Made by a program: the position numbers and the translations under genes. The notes beneath the pieces are model-generated. The model saw only the letters and a list, made by a program, of their open reading frames with translations, made no database searches and had not been told where the DNA came from. From Zoogloea sp041911615 (GTDB lineage: Bacteria > Pseudomonadota > Gammaproteobacteria > Burkholderiales > Rhodocyclaceae), in contig NZ_JAYROR010000002.1 in the NCBI RefSeq assembly GCF_041911615.1, positions 50,155 through 114,154 of the forward strand: DNA of 64,000 nt, read 5' to 3'. Position 1 is the first letter of the stretch. Each line of letters begins with the position of its first letter. Of the stretch, positions 1 to 7,846 are shown piece by piece.

Positions 1-872
1 TGCTCTTCGGCCGCGGCGCCGCCGACATGAAGGCGTCCCTGGCCGCCTTCGTCACCGGCATCGAAGCCTTCGTCGCCGCCCATCCGGACCACGCCGGTTC
101 CATCGCCCTGCTCCTCACTTCCGACGAGGAGGGCGACGCCACCCACGGCACCACGCTCGTCGTCGAGACCCTGCGCGCCCGCGGCGAAGCCCTCGACTTC
201 TGCATCGTGGGCGAACCCACCTCCACCGCCACGCTGGGCGACACCATCAAGAACGGCCGCCGTGGCAGCCTGTCGGGCAAGCTCACCGTCAAGGGCGTGC
301 AGGGCCACATCGCCTACCCGCACCTGGCCAAGAACCCCATCCACCTCGCCGCGCCAGCGCTCACCGAGCTCGCCGCCGAAACCTGGGACGAAGGCAACGA
401 GTACTTCCCGCCCACCTCCTGGCAGATGTCCAACATCAAGGCCGGCACCGGCGCCACCAACGTGATTCCGGGCACCCTCGAAGTGCTGTTCAACTTCCGC
501 TTCGCGACGGTGCACACCGCCGACCAGCTCAAGGCCCGCGTGCACGCCATCCTCGACCGCCACGGCCTCGACTACGACCTCGCCTGGACCCTCGGCGGCA
601 AGCCCTTCCTCACGCCGCGCGGCAGCCTCGTCAGCGCGATGGAAGACGCCATCCGCGGCACGCTGGGCATCAGCCCCGAGCTATCCACCACCGGCGGCAC
701 CTCCGACGGCCGCTTCATCGCCGACATCTGCCCGCAGGTCGTCGAATTCGGCCCGGTCAACGCCACCATCCACAAGCTCAACGAATGCATTGCGCTGGAC
801 GCCATCGAGCCGCTCTCGGGCATCTACCGCCGCACCCTCGAAAACCTGCTGACCCGATCGGAAAAGGCATGA
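1..872 (+). CDS. dapE: Succinyl-diaminopimelate desuccinylase (5' end outside window)
   Basis: M20-family zinc amidohydrolase of lysine/peptidoglycan precursor synthesis. It converts N-succinyl-LL-diaminopimelate to LL-diaminopimelate plus succinate in the cytoplasm. The open frame enters from the left edge, so the start is missing. The first visible residues, LFGRGAADMK, are the family's metal-binding segment, where the Asp is a ligand. The acidic TSDEEGDA motif with the catalytic Glu-Glu pair follows, then the dimerisation domain (ending near VLFNFRF), then the late GGTSDGRF motif. The ATG at 27 is an internal Met, not the start. The stop overlaps the prmB start in an ATGA arrangement, so the two are probably co-translated. 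Confidence 0.93.
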   Translation, partial: LFGRGAADMKASLAAFVTGIEAFVAAHPDHAGSIALLLTSDEEGDATHGTTLVVETLRARGEALDFCIVGEPTSTATLGDTIKNGRRGSLSGKLTVKGVQGHIAYPHLAKNPIHLAAPALTELAAETWDEGNEYFPPTSWQMSNIKAGTGATNVIPGTLEVLFNFRFATVHTADQLKARVHAILDRHGLDYDLAWTLGGKPFLTPRGSLVSAMEDAIRGTLGISPELSTTGGTSDGRFIADICPQVVEFGPVNATIHKLNECIALDAIEPLSGIYRRTLENLLTRSEKA

Positions 873-1810
873 ACGACCACCACGACGACCACCTCGACGA
901 CGAGCACGACCACGAACACGAGCACGGCCCCCTGGCCGAACTCGTCACCGTGCGCGACTGGCTGCGCTACGCCGTCACCCGCTTCAACCGGGCCGGCTGT
1001 TTCTTCGGCCACGGCCTGCAGGACGCCTACGACGAAGCCGTCTATCTGGTGCTCCACAGCCTCGCCCTGCCGCTCGACCGGCTGGAGCCCTTCCTCGACG
1101 CCTGCATCCCCGGCGACGAACGGGAAGCCATCTTCGAAGTGATCGAAAAACGCGCCGTGGACAAGCTCCCTGCCGCCTACATCACCGGCGAAGCCTGGCT
1201 CGGGGATTTCCGCTTCGAAGTGGATCCGCGGGTCATCATCCCCCGCTCCTACTTTGCCGAGCTGCTCGAAAACGGCTTCTCCCCGTGGATCCAGGACGCG
1301 GAAGACGTCACCGCCGCCATGGACATGTGCACCGGCTCCGGCTGCCTCGCCATCCTGATGGCCCACGCCTTCCCCAACGCCCACATCACCGCCGTCGATA
1401 TCTCCCAGGACGCCCTCGACGTGGCGGCCGCCAACATCGCCGCCTATGGCCTCGAGGATCGCATCACCCTGATCAAGTCCGACGGCTTCTCGGCGGTGCC
1501 GGCACAGCGTTTCGACTTCATCCTCAGCAACCCGCCCTACGTCACCCGCGAGGCCATGGAAACGCTGCCCGCGGAATATCTGCACGAACCGGGTCTGGCC
1601 CTCGGCTCCGGCGAGGACGGGCTCGATCTGGTGCGCAAGCTCCTTGCCGACGCCCCCCGTTTCCTCCAGCCCGACGGCCTCATTGCCATCGAGGTCGGAC
1701 ACAACCGCGCCATTGTCGACGCGGCTTTCCCGACCCTCTCGCCTACATGGGTATCGGCTCCCAGCGGCGACGATAAGGTATTTATCCTCGAGGCCGGTCA
1801 ATTGTTGTAA
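869..1810 (+). CDS. prmB: 50S ribosomal protein L3 N5-glutamine methyltransferase
   Basis: SAM-dependent class I methyltransferase of the HemK/PrmB family that methylates a glutamine in ribosomal protein L3. The start is placed at the ATG overlapping the dapE stop, giving 313 residues, a usual length. A longer frame upstream only repeats dapE sequence. The N-terminus has a His/Asp/Glu-rich stretch (about residues 3-20), followed by the helical substrate-recognition domain. The SAM motif MCTGSGCLAI and the catalytic NPPY motif (residues 221-224) are intact. PrmB is preferred over PrmC because of the dapE linkage and the N-terminal VRDWLRYAVTRF segment typical of PrmB. A role for the His/Asp tail in metal binding would be inference only. 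Confidence 0.93.
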   Translation: MNDHHDDHLDDEHDHEHEHGPLAELVTVRDWLRYAVTRFNRAGCFFGHGLQDAYDEAVYLVLHSLALPLDRLEPFLDACIPGDEREAIFEVIEKRAVDKLPAAYITGEAWLGDFRFEVDPRVIIPRSYFAELLENGFSPWIQDAEDVTAAMDMCTGSGCLAILMAHAFPNAHITAVDISQDALDVAAANIAAYGLEDRITLIKSDGFSAVPAQRFDFILSNPPYVTREAMETLPAEYLHEPGLALGSGEDGLDLVRKLLADAPRFLQPDGLIAIEVGHNRAIVDAAFPTLSPTWVSAPSGDDKVFILEAGQLL

Positions 1811-1877
1811 AAACGGGGCATCTTTGAGAATTCGGTCAACCCTGCTACCTAGCTGCCGTATTTATGATCTTGCCTGA

Positions 1878-1897
1878 GGGGAAAACGCCTTTTCCCC
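1878..1897. repeat. Perfect 8-bp inverted repeat (hairpin)
   Basis: GGGGAAAA and TTTTCCCC are separated by the four bases CGCC. It sits in the 138-base gap between prmB and the small response regulator. No T-run follows on either strand, so it is not a classical terminator. It could be an operator or an RNA hairpin in the leader of the downstream gene. Function unknown. Confidence 0.5.
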
Positions 1898-1948
1898 GAC
1901 ATAAACAATAAAACCAGGCAAAACCATAAAAAAGGTCAAGGAGTAGTT

Positions 1949-2398
1949 ATGGCGACCGATCGCCCCATCCTCCTCGTTGAGGACAACCCCGACGACGAGG
2001 CTCTCACGCTCCGGGCATTCAGCAAGAACAAGATTGCGAATCAGGTCGTCGTCGCACGGGACGGCGTGGAAGCGCTGGACTATCTTTTCTGTACCGGCCA
2101 GTACTCATCCCGCGACGGCTCGGTGATGCCGGCCTTTGTCCTGCTCGACCTCAAACTGCCGCGCATCGACGGGCTCGAGGTACTGCGTCGGATCCGCGCC
2201 GACGAACGCACGGCCCTCCTCCCGGTGGTCGTCCTGACCACCTCGAAGGAACACCAGGACATCTTCGAAGCCTACCGGCTCGGTGCCAACAGCTACATCC
2301 GCAAGCCGGTGGATTTCGAGCGTTTCCTGCAGGCCGTGGGCCAGCTCGGGCTGTACTGGCTGTCGCTGAACGAACCATCCGATCCGACGGCCCGTTGA
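1949..2398 (+). CDS. Single-domain response regulator, Rcp1-like
   Basis: A 149-residue receiver domain with no output domain. The acidic pair is in VEDNPDD (residues 11-12), the phospho-acceptor is Asp67 in LLDLKLP, and the conserved switch Thr and Lys are in VVLTTSKE and YIRKPVD. The insertion between helix 1 and the phosphorylation site (DYLFCTGQYSSRDG) is typical of the Rcp1 family, whose members often work with phytochrome-like or hybrid kinases. A strong AAGGAG site lies just before the ATG. No kinase is adjacent, so the partner is unknown. It reads toward the gpx gene, with only 13 bases between the stops. Confidence 0.85.
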   Translation: MATDRPILLVEDNPDDEALTLRAFSKNKIANQVVVARDGVEALDYLFCTGQYSSRDGSVMPAFVLLDLKLPRIDGLEVLRRIRADERTALLPVVVLTTSKEHQDIFEAYRLGANSYIRKPVDFERFLQAVGQLGLYWLSLNEPSDPTAR

Positions 2399-2411
2399 AT
2401 CGGGGCGTCGG

Positions 2412-2906
2412 CTACAGGAGGGCCTCGATGTCGCTCGCCAGCTCGGCGGGCGATGTCGTCGGGGCATAGCGCCCGACTGGAATGCCGGTCTTGTCCACCA
2501 GAAACTTGGTGAAGTTCCACTTGATTGCCGTGGTGCCCAGCACGCCGGGCACGGCTTCACGCAGATACCGGAACAAGGGATGGGCGGTGGCCCCGTTCAC
2601 AACCACCTTTTCGGTGAGCAGGAAATTCACGCCGTAGTTGCGGGTGCAAAAACCCGCGATGATTGCCTCTCCCTCGGGCTCCTGTGCGCCAAATTGGTTG
2701 CACGGACAGCCGATGACGACCAGCCCGCGGCTGCCGTAGGTCTCGTGGAGCGCCTGCAGGCCAGCGTATTGCGGCGTAAAGCCGCAACGGCTGGCGGTAT
2801 TCACGATCAGCACGACCCGCCCGGCGAAGTCCGCCAGACGAATCGTCTCGCCGCCGATGCCCCGCACCGTGAAGGCGTGGATCCCCTCCGGCGCCGTCAC
2901 GCTCAC
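2412..2906 (-). CDS. Glutathione peroxidase family protein
   Basis: A 164-residue thioredoxin-fold peroxidase of the GPx/BtuE family, which reduces hydrogen peroxide and organic hydroperoxides. The peroxidatic Cys is Cys41 in NTASRCGFTPQY. The second signature reads GCPCNQFG, where most members have Phe-Pro-Cys-Asn. The catalytic Gln (QEPEGE) and the Trp-Asn pair (IKWNFTKF) are present. The start is a GTG that overlaps the iscX stop (GTGA), which makes this gene the translationally coupled last member of the isc operon. It is therefore probably expressed with Fe-S assembly genes under iron or oxidative stress. Whether it uses glutathione or thioredoxin cannot be told from sequence. Confidence 0.88.
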   Translation of the reverse strand: MSVTAPEGIHAFTVRGIGGETIRLADFAGRVVLIVNTASRCGFTPQYAGLQALHETYGSRGLVVIGCPCNQFGAQEPEGEAIIAGFCTRNYGVNFLLTEKVVVNGATAHPLFRYLREAVPGVLGTTAIKWNFTKFLVDKTGIPVGRYAPTTSPAELASDIEALL

Positions 2907-3097
2907 GCCACCTCGTCGATCCAGGCCTGCTGGATGGCTTCGAGGATGCGCTCACCGCAGTGCTTCGGATCGTCGTCGAACTCGGGTAGCGCCATCACCC
3001 AGCTCATCAGGTCAACAAAGTTGACCTTTTCCGGATTCACGTCGGGACGGGTTTCCGACAGCTGGATGGCGATTTCCTGAACCTCGGTCCATTTCAT
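2903..3097 (-). CDS. iscX: Fe-S cluster assembly protein IscX
   Basis: A small acidic protein of 64 residues that binds IscS and is thought to act as an iron-dependent modulator or adaptor in the ISC pathway. It starts MKWTEVQEIA and contains the family's acidic DLMSWVMALPEFDDDP segment. The ATG overlaps the fdx stop by one base (TGATG). A longer open frame runs upstream, but that part is a shadow of fdx and hscA. Confidence 0.93.
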   Translation of the reverse strand: MKWTEVQEIAIQLSETRPDVNPEKVNFVDLMSWVMALPEFDDDPKHCGERILEAIQQAWIDEVA

Positions 3098-3438
3098 CAG
3101 TGCTTGCCCTCCCGGGCCATGTTGATCGAGTACTTGGGAATCTCGACGGTGAGCGGCGTGGAACCCACCACCGCCTGACACGAAAGCCGCGAAGTGGGCT
3201 CCAGGCCCCAGGCCTTGTCGAGTAGGTCTTCCTCGAGCTCCTCGGCCGGCTCGAGGCTGTTGAAACCGTCGCGCACGACGACGTGGCAGGTGGTGCAGGC
3301 ACAGGATTTCTCGCAGGCATGCTCGATCTCGATGCCGTTGGCGAGCAAGGTGTCGCAGATCGTCTGGCCGGGCTCGGCCTCGAGCACGGCGCCTTCGGGG
3401 CACAGCTCCACGTGGGGGAGCACAATCAAGGTAGTCAT
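3097..3438 (-). CDS. fdx: ISC-type [2Fe-2S] ferredoxin
   Basis: A 113-residue adrenodoxin-like ferredoxin that supplies electrons for cluster assembly on IscU. The cluster ligands match the E. coli Fdx pattern exactly: Cys42, Cys48, Cys51 and Cys87, with the extra Cys46. It lies between hscA (8 bases upstream) and iscX (overlapping stop and start), the standard ISC order. The real frame is buried in a longer 350-residue open frame whose upstream part is antisense-like shadow of hscA, so the start is set at MTTLIVLP. Confidence 0.95.
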   Translation of the reverse strand: MTTLIVLPHVELCPEGAVLEAEPGQTICDTLLANGIEIEHACEKSCACTTCHVVVRDGFNSLEPAEELEEDLLDKAWGLEPTSRLSCQAVVGSTPLTVEIPKYSINMAREGKH

Positions 3439-3446
3439 GTTTCGGT

Positions 3447-5315
3447 TCAAATCCGCAGTTCGTCGATCTTGTGGCCGGCCAGCGCCTCGCGAATGCTCTT
3501 GTCCATGCGGCGGGACGCGAACTCGTTCGAGGCGCGGTTGAAGGCTTCCAGCTGGAGCTTGATGGCGCGAACGTCGTCGCCGGCCGCAGCGGTGCGCAGC
3601 GCAGCGATGGCGGCGTCGAGCGCGGCACGCTCGCCGGCGTCGAGCAGATTGCCGTCGCTGGCAAGGGCCTTCTCGGTAGCCTCGATCACGCGGGACGCCT
3701 CGACCTGCTGCTCCTTCAGCCCGCGCAGTTCCATGTCGAACTGGGCGTGCTCGAAACCCGCCTTGAGCATGTCGGCGATCTCGTCGTCGGCCAGCCCATA
3801 CGATGGCTTGACCGCGACGCTGGCCTCGACGCCGGTGGTCTGCTCCCGCGCGGTAACCGACAGCAGGCCGTCGGCATCTACCTGGAACGTGACGCGGATG
3901 CGCGCCGCGCCGGCAACCATCGGGGGAATGCCACGCAGTTCGAAACGCGCCAGCGAACGGCAGTCGGCCACGAGCTCGCGCTCGCCCTGCACCACATGGA
4001 AGGACATGGCCGTCTGGCCGTCCTTGAAGGTGGTGAAATCCTGGGCGCGGGCGGTCGGGATCGTCGAGTTGCGGGGAATGATCTTCTCGACCAGCCCGCC
4101 CATCGTCTCGATGCCGAGGGAGAGCGGAATCACGTCGAGGAGCAGCCACTCGTCGTCGCTGGTCCGGTTGCCGGCGAGCACGTTGGCCTGCATCGCCGCA
4201 CCGACCGCCACGACGGTATCCGGGTCGAGGTTGGTCAGCGGCGTCTGGCCGAAAAACTCGCCGACGGCCTTCTGGACGTGGGGCATCCGCGTGGCGCCGC
4301 CAACCATCACCACACCCTTGACGTCGGCGGGGTCGAGGTTGGCATCGCGCAGCGCCTTGCGGAGCGGACGCAGGGTCTTGTCCACCAGCGGGCGGGTGAT
4401 GTCCACGAAAACCTGGCGCGCCACGACGAGATCCACCTCGTCGCCGCTGTCCAGCGTCATGCGGACCGGTACCGACTCGTCCAGGGTCAGGCGCTCCTTG
4501 ACCTCGCGGGCCTTCATTAGCAGGCGGCGGGCGTCGCGGTCGGACGGCAGCGAGATGCCGGCGTTGTCGAGAATCCAGCAGAACAGACGGTGATCGAAGT
4601 CGTCGCCACCGAGGGCGGCGTCGCCGCTGGTGGCCACCACCTCGAACACCCCGCGCGACAGGCGCAGGATCGAGATGTCGAAGGTCCCCCCACCCAGGTC
4701 GTACACCGCGTAGACGCCCTCGGCGGCGTTTTCGAGGCCGTAGGCGATCGCCGCCGCGGTGGGCTCGTTGAGCAGACGCAGCACGTTGAGGCCGGCCAGG
4801 CGCGCGGCGTCCTTGGTCGCCTGACGCTGGGCGTCGTCGAAATATGCCGGCACGGTGATGACCGCACCGGTCAGCTCGCCGCCCAAGCTGCGCTCGGCGC
4901 GCACGCGCAGCGCCTTCAGAATCTCGGCGGAGATCTCGACGGGGCTCTTGACGCCCTGCACCGTACGCAGACGGACCATGCCGGCGGTGTCGACGAAATC
5001 GTAGGGCATCGTCTCCACGTGGGCCACGTCCTTGAGGCCGCGCCCCATGAAACGCTTGACCGAGACGATGGTGTTGCGCGGATCGACCGCCTGAGTCGCC
5101 ATCGCCTTGCGCCCGACGACGATCTGGCCGTCCGGCAGATAGTGCACGACGGACGGCAGCAGCATCTTGCCGTCCTCATCCTGAAGACATTGAGGCACGC
5201 CGTTGCGCACCGTCGCCACCAGGGAATTGGTCGTCCCGAGATCGATGCCCACCGCCAGCCGATGCTGGTGCGGCGCGGTGGACATGCCCGGTTCGGAAAT
5301 TTGCAGCAGAGCCAT
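3447..5315 (-). CDS. hscA: Fe-S assembly chaperone HscA (Hsp70 family)
   Basis: A specialised Hsp70 that, with HscB, drives release of the [2Fe-2S] cluster from IscU at the expense of ATP. The 622 residues have the expected layout. The N-terminal ATPase domain carries the phosphate-loop GIDLGTTNS and the YDLGGGTFDIS motif. The DLLLLDVIPLSLGIE-type linker follows, then a beta-sandwich substrate domain and a C-terminal helical lid. Its ATG overlaps the hscB stop by one base, so the chaperone pair is translationally coupled. Confidence 0.97.
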   Translation of the reverse strand: MALLQISEPGMSTAPHQHRLAVGIDLGTTNSLVATVRNGVPQCLQDEDGKMLLPSVVHYLPDGQIVVGRKAMATQAVDPRNTIVSVKRFMGRGLKDVAHVETMPYDFVDTAGMVRLRTVQGVKSPVEISAEILKALRVRAERSLGGELTGAVITVPAYFDDAQRQATKDAARLAGLNVLRLLNEPTAAAIAYGLENAAEGVYAVYDLGGGTFDISILRLSRGVFEVVATSGDAALGGDDFDHRLFCWILDNAGISLPSDRDARRLLMKAREVKERLTLDESVPVRMTLDSGDEVDLVVARQVFVDITRPLVDKTLRPLRKALRDANLDPADVKGVVMVGGATRMPHVQKAVGEFFGQTPLTNLDPDTVVAVGAAMQANVLAGNRTSDDEWLLLDVIPLSLGIETMGGLVEKIIPRNSTIPTARAQDFTTFKDGQTAMSFHVVQGERELVADCRSLARFELRGIPPMVAGAARIRVTFQVDADGLLSVTAREQTTGVEASVAVKPSYGLADDEIADMLKAGFEHAQFDMELRGLKEQQVEASRVIEATEKALASDGNLLDAGERAALDAAIAALRTAAAGDDVRAIKLQLEAFNRASNEFASRRMDKSIREALAGHKIDELRI

Positions 5316-5845
5316 CAGGATTCCAGCGCCGTCAAGGCGTCGTTGATTTCGTGTTGCAGCTTTTCGAGGAACTTGAGGCGCCGCACGGTATCCGCCGCGC
5401 CTTCGAGATCGTTGCTGACGTCGAGCTGCTCGCCCAGCCGGCCGACCAGCTCACGGGTGCTCTGGCGGATGCGGCGGGAGAGGTCGTCGAGCACATCCTC
5501 GTCGGCGGCGTCCTTCGCCTCACCGAGCGCCTCGCGCCATTCCATCTGTTCCATCAGGAACTCGGCGGACATGGCGGTGTTGGTGTCAAAGGCCGGATCG
5601 ACGCCGCGCAATTCAAGCAGGTAATGCCCGCGCGTCAACGGGTTCTTGAGGGTCCGGAAGGCCTCGTTGGCGTGGGTCGCCCACTGCATCGACTGCCGCT
5701 TCTCGGTGTCGGTGGCGTGGGCGAAGCGGTCTGGGTGAACCCTGCCCTGGATGTCCAGGTAAGCCTGCTCCAGCCGCTCCACGTCGATGTCGAACGCCGG
5801 CACCAGGCCGAACAAGGCGAAGTAATCCTGCTTCAGGTCGAGCAT
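5315..5845 (-). CDS. hscB: J-domain co-chaperone HscB
   Basis: A 176-residue co-chaperone of HscA. The N-terminal J-domain has the diagnostic His37-Pro38-Asp39 (VHPDRF) that stimulates the HscA ATPase. The C-terminal three-helix domain (MEWREALGEAKD onward) binds IscU. The gene lies between iscA and hscA in the standard isc order. Confidence 0.96.
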   Translation of the reverse strand: MLDLKQDYFALFGLVPAFDIDVERLEQAYLDIQGRVHPDRFAHATDTEKRQSMQWATHANEAFRTLKNPLTRGHYLLELRGVDPAFDTNTAMSAEFLMEQMEWREALGEAKDAADEDVLDDLSRRIRQSTRELVGRLGEQLDVSNDLEGAADTVRRLKFLEKLQHEINDALTALES

Positions 5846-5858
5846 CTGACAGCCATGC

Positions 5859-6182
5859 TCAGACGGTGAAGCTCTCGCCGCAGCCGCACTGATCCTTGAC
5901 GTTCGGATTGTTGAACTTGAAACCCTCGTTCAGCCCCTCACGCACGAAGTCCAACTCGGTCCCGTCCATGTAGGGCAGGCTCTTGGGATCGATCAGCACC
6001 TTCAGGCCGTGACTCTCGAAGACCACGTCCTCCGGCAGCACCTCGTCGGCAAACTCGAGCTTGTAGGCCATCCCGGAACAACCCGACGTGCGAACGCCAA
6101 GACGAATGCCGACCCCCTTGCCACGCTTGGCAATGAAGTTATCGATGTGCTTTGCAGCCTTGTCGGACAGGGTTACTGCCAT
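5859..6182 (-). CDS. iscA: Iron-sulfur cluster assembly protein IscA
   Basis: A 107-residue A-type carrier that receives and transfers Fe-S clusters, particularly [4Fe-4S]. The three conserved cysteines are Cys35 (SGCSGMAY), Cys99 and Cys101 (CGCGESF). The start at MAVTLSDKAA follows iscU closely. A longer open frame upstream is shadow. Its position between iscU and hscB supports IscA rather than the unlinked homologue ErpA. Confidence 0.95.
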   Translation of the reverse strand: MAVTLSDKAAKHIDNFIAKRGKGVGIRLGVRTSGCSGMAYKLEFADEVLPEDVVFESHGLKVLIDPKSLPYMDGTELDFVREGLNEGFKFNNPNVKDQCGCGESFTV

Positions 6183-6195
6183 GATCGCGTTCCTT

Positions 6196-6579
6196 TCAGC
6201 CGTTGTGCTTCTTCTTGTAGTCCTCGACAGCCGCCTTGATGGCGTCCTCGGCCAGGATCGAGCAGTGAATCTTGACCGGCGGCAGGGCCAGCTCTTCGGC
6301 AATCGCGGTGTTCTTGATGTCCAGCGCCTGATCGAGCGTCTTGCCCTTCACCCATTCGGTGACGAGCGAACTGGAAGCGATCGCCGAGCCGCAGCCGTAG
6401 GTCTTGAACTTGGCGTCCTCGATGACGCCGTCCTTGCCGACCTTGATCTGCAGCTTCATCACGTCGCCGCAGGCCGGCGCGCCGACCATACCGGTGCCCA
6501 CCCCGTCTTCTTCCTTGCCGAAGGCGCCGACGTTGCGGGGATTTTCGTAGTGGTCCAGGACCTTTTCACTGTATGCCAT
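6196..6579 (-). CDS. iscU: Fe-S cluster scaffold IscU
   Basis: Scaffold on which [2Fe-2S] clusters are built from sulfur delivered by IscS. The 127 residues carry the three cluster cysteines Cys37, Cys63 and Cys106, the conserved Asp two residues after Cys37 (CGDV), and the HscA-recognition motif LPPVK at residues 99-103. It starts 12 bases after iscS ends. Confidence 0.97.
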   Translation of the reverse strand: MAYSEKVLDHYENPRNVGAFGKEEDGVGTGMVGAPACGDVMKLQIKVGKDGVIEDAKFKTYGCGSAIASSSLVTEWVKGKTLDQALDIKNTAIAEELALPPVKIHCSILAEDAIKAAVEDYKKKHNG

Positions 6580-6591
6580 TTTGCTCTCCTG

Positions 6592-7809
6592 TCAGTGCGC
6601 TGCCCACTGCACCGTATCGAGGTCGATGCCTTCCTTGAACATGTCCCACAGGGGCGACAGTTCGCGGAGCTTTCCGACCTTGCGCTGCAGCAAGTCGATT
6701 GTATAGTCGATTTCCTCGTCCGTCGTGAAGCGGCCGATGGTGAAGCGGATGGAACTGTGCGCCAGCTCGTCGTTGCGGCCCAGGGCGCGCAACACGTACG
6801 ACGGCTCCAGGCTCGCCGAGGTGCAGGCCGAGCCGCTCGACACCGCCACGTCCTTGATCGCCATGATCAGCGACTCGCCTTCGACGTAGGCGAAGCTGAT
6901 GTTCAGGTTGTGGGGCACGCGGTGGGTCATGTCGCCATTCACGAAGCTCTGCTCGATGGCGGTGAGGCCCTTGAGCAGGCGATCGCGCAAGGCACCGATA
7001 CGCTTGTTCTCTTCGGCCATCTCGAGGCGGGCCAGGCGGAACGCCTCGCCCATGCCGACGATCTGGTGCGTGGCCAGGGTGCCGGAGCGCAGGCCACGTT
7101 CGTGACCGCCGCCGTGCATCTGCGCCTCGAGGCGGATGCGGGGCTTGCGACGTACGTACAGTGCGCCGATACCTTTCGGGCCATAAGTCTTGTGGGCCGA
7201 GAACGACATCAGGTCGACCTTCAGCTTCGCGAGATCGATCTCGACCTTGCCGGTGGCCTGCGCCGCATCCACGTGAAAGACGATGCCCTTCTCGCGGCAC
7301 AGCTCGCCGATCTCGGCGATCGGCTGGACCACACCGATCTCGTTATTCACGAACATCACCGAGATCACGGTGGTATCCGGGCGGATCGCCGCCTTCAGCG
7401 CATCCAGGTCGATCAAGCCGTCTTCCTTGACATCGAGGTAGGTGGCTTCGAAGCCCTGACGCTCCAGCTCACGCACGGTGTCGAGCACGGCCTTGTGCTC
7501 GGTCTTCACGGTGATGAGGTGCTTGCCCTTGCCGGCGTAGAAGTGCGCGGCCCCCTTGATCGCCAGGTTGTTGGACTCGGTGGCGCCGGAGGTCCAGATG
7601 ATTTCCTTCGGATCGGCGCCCACCAACGCGGCGACTTCCTCACGGGCCTCCTCGACGGCCTTCTCCGCCGTCCAGCCGTAGGCGTGGCTGCGGGAAGCGG
7701 GGTTGCCGAACAGCTCGGTCAGGTAGGGGATCATCTTCTCCGCGACGCGGGGATCCACCGGCGTGGTGGCCGAGTAATCGAGGTAGATCGGAAACTTGAT
7801 CATCTTCAT
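6592..7809 (-). CDS. iscS: Cysteine desulfurase IscS
   Basis: PLP enzyme that converts cysteine to alanine and passes persulfide sulfur to IscU and other acceptors. The 405-residue frame has the PLP lysine at Lys207 (SAHKTYG) and the active-site Cys329 in SSGSACTSA. The C-terminal tail that contacts IscU is present (WDMFKEGIDLDTVQWAAH). The true start may be the third codon, a Met, which would shift numbering to within one residue of E. coli IscS. This is the housekeeping desulfurase of the pair; the neighbour at 7847-8995 is a divergent paralogue. Confidence 0.97.
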   Translation of the reverse strand: MKMIKFPIYLDYSATTPVDPRVAEKMIPYLTELFGNPASRSHAYGWTAEKAVEEAREEVAALVGADPKEIIWTSGATESNNLAIKGAAHFYAGKGKHLITVKTEHKAVLDTVRELERQGFEATYLDVKEDGLIDLDALKAAIRPDTTVISVMFVNNEIGVVQPIAEIGELCREKGIVFHVDAAQATGKVEIDLAKLKVDLMSFSAHKTYGPKGIGALYVRRKPRIRLEAQMHGGGHERGLRSGTLATHQIVGMGEAFRLARLEMAEENKRIGALRDRLLKGLTAIEQSFVNGDMTHRVPHNLNISFAYVEGESLIMAIKDVAVSSGSACTSASLEPSYVLRALGRNDELAHSSIRFTIGRFTTDEEIDYTIDLLQRKVGKLRELSPLWDMFKEGIDLDTVQWAAH

Positions 7810-7846
7810 CTTCTCCGTACTGCAAAAATTTAAGCCGTTCAGAAAC

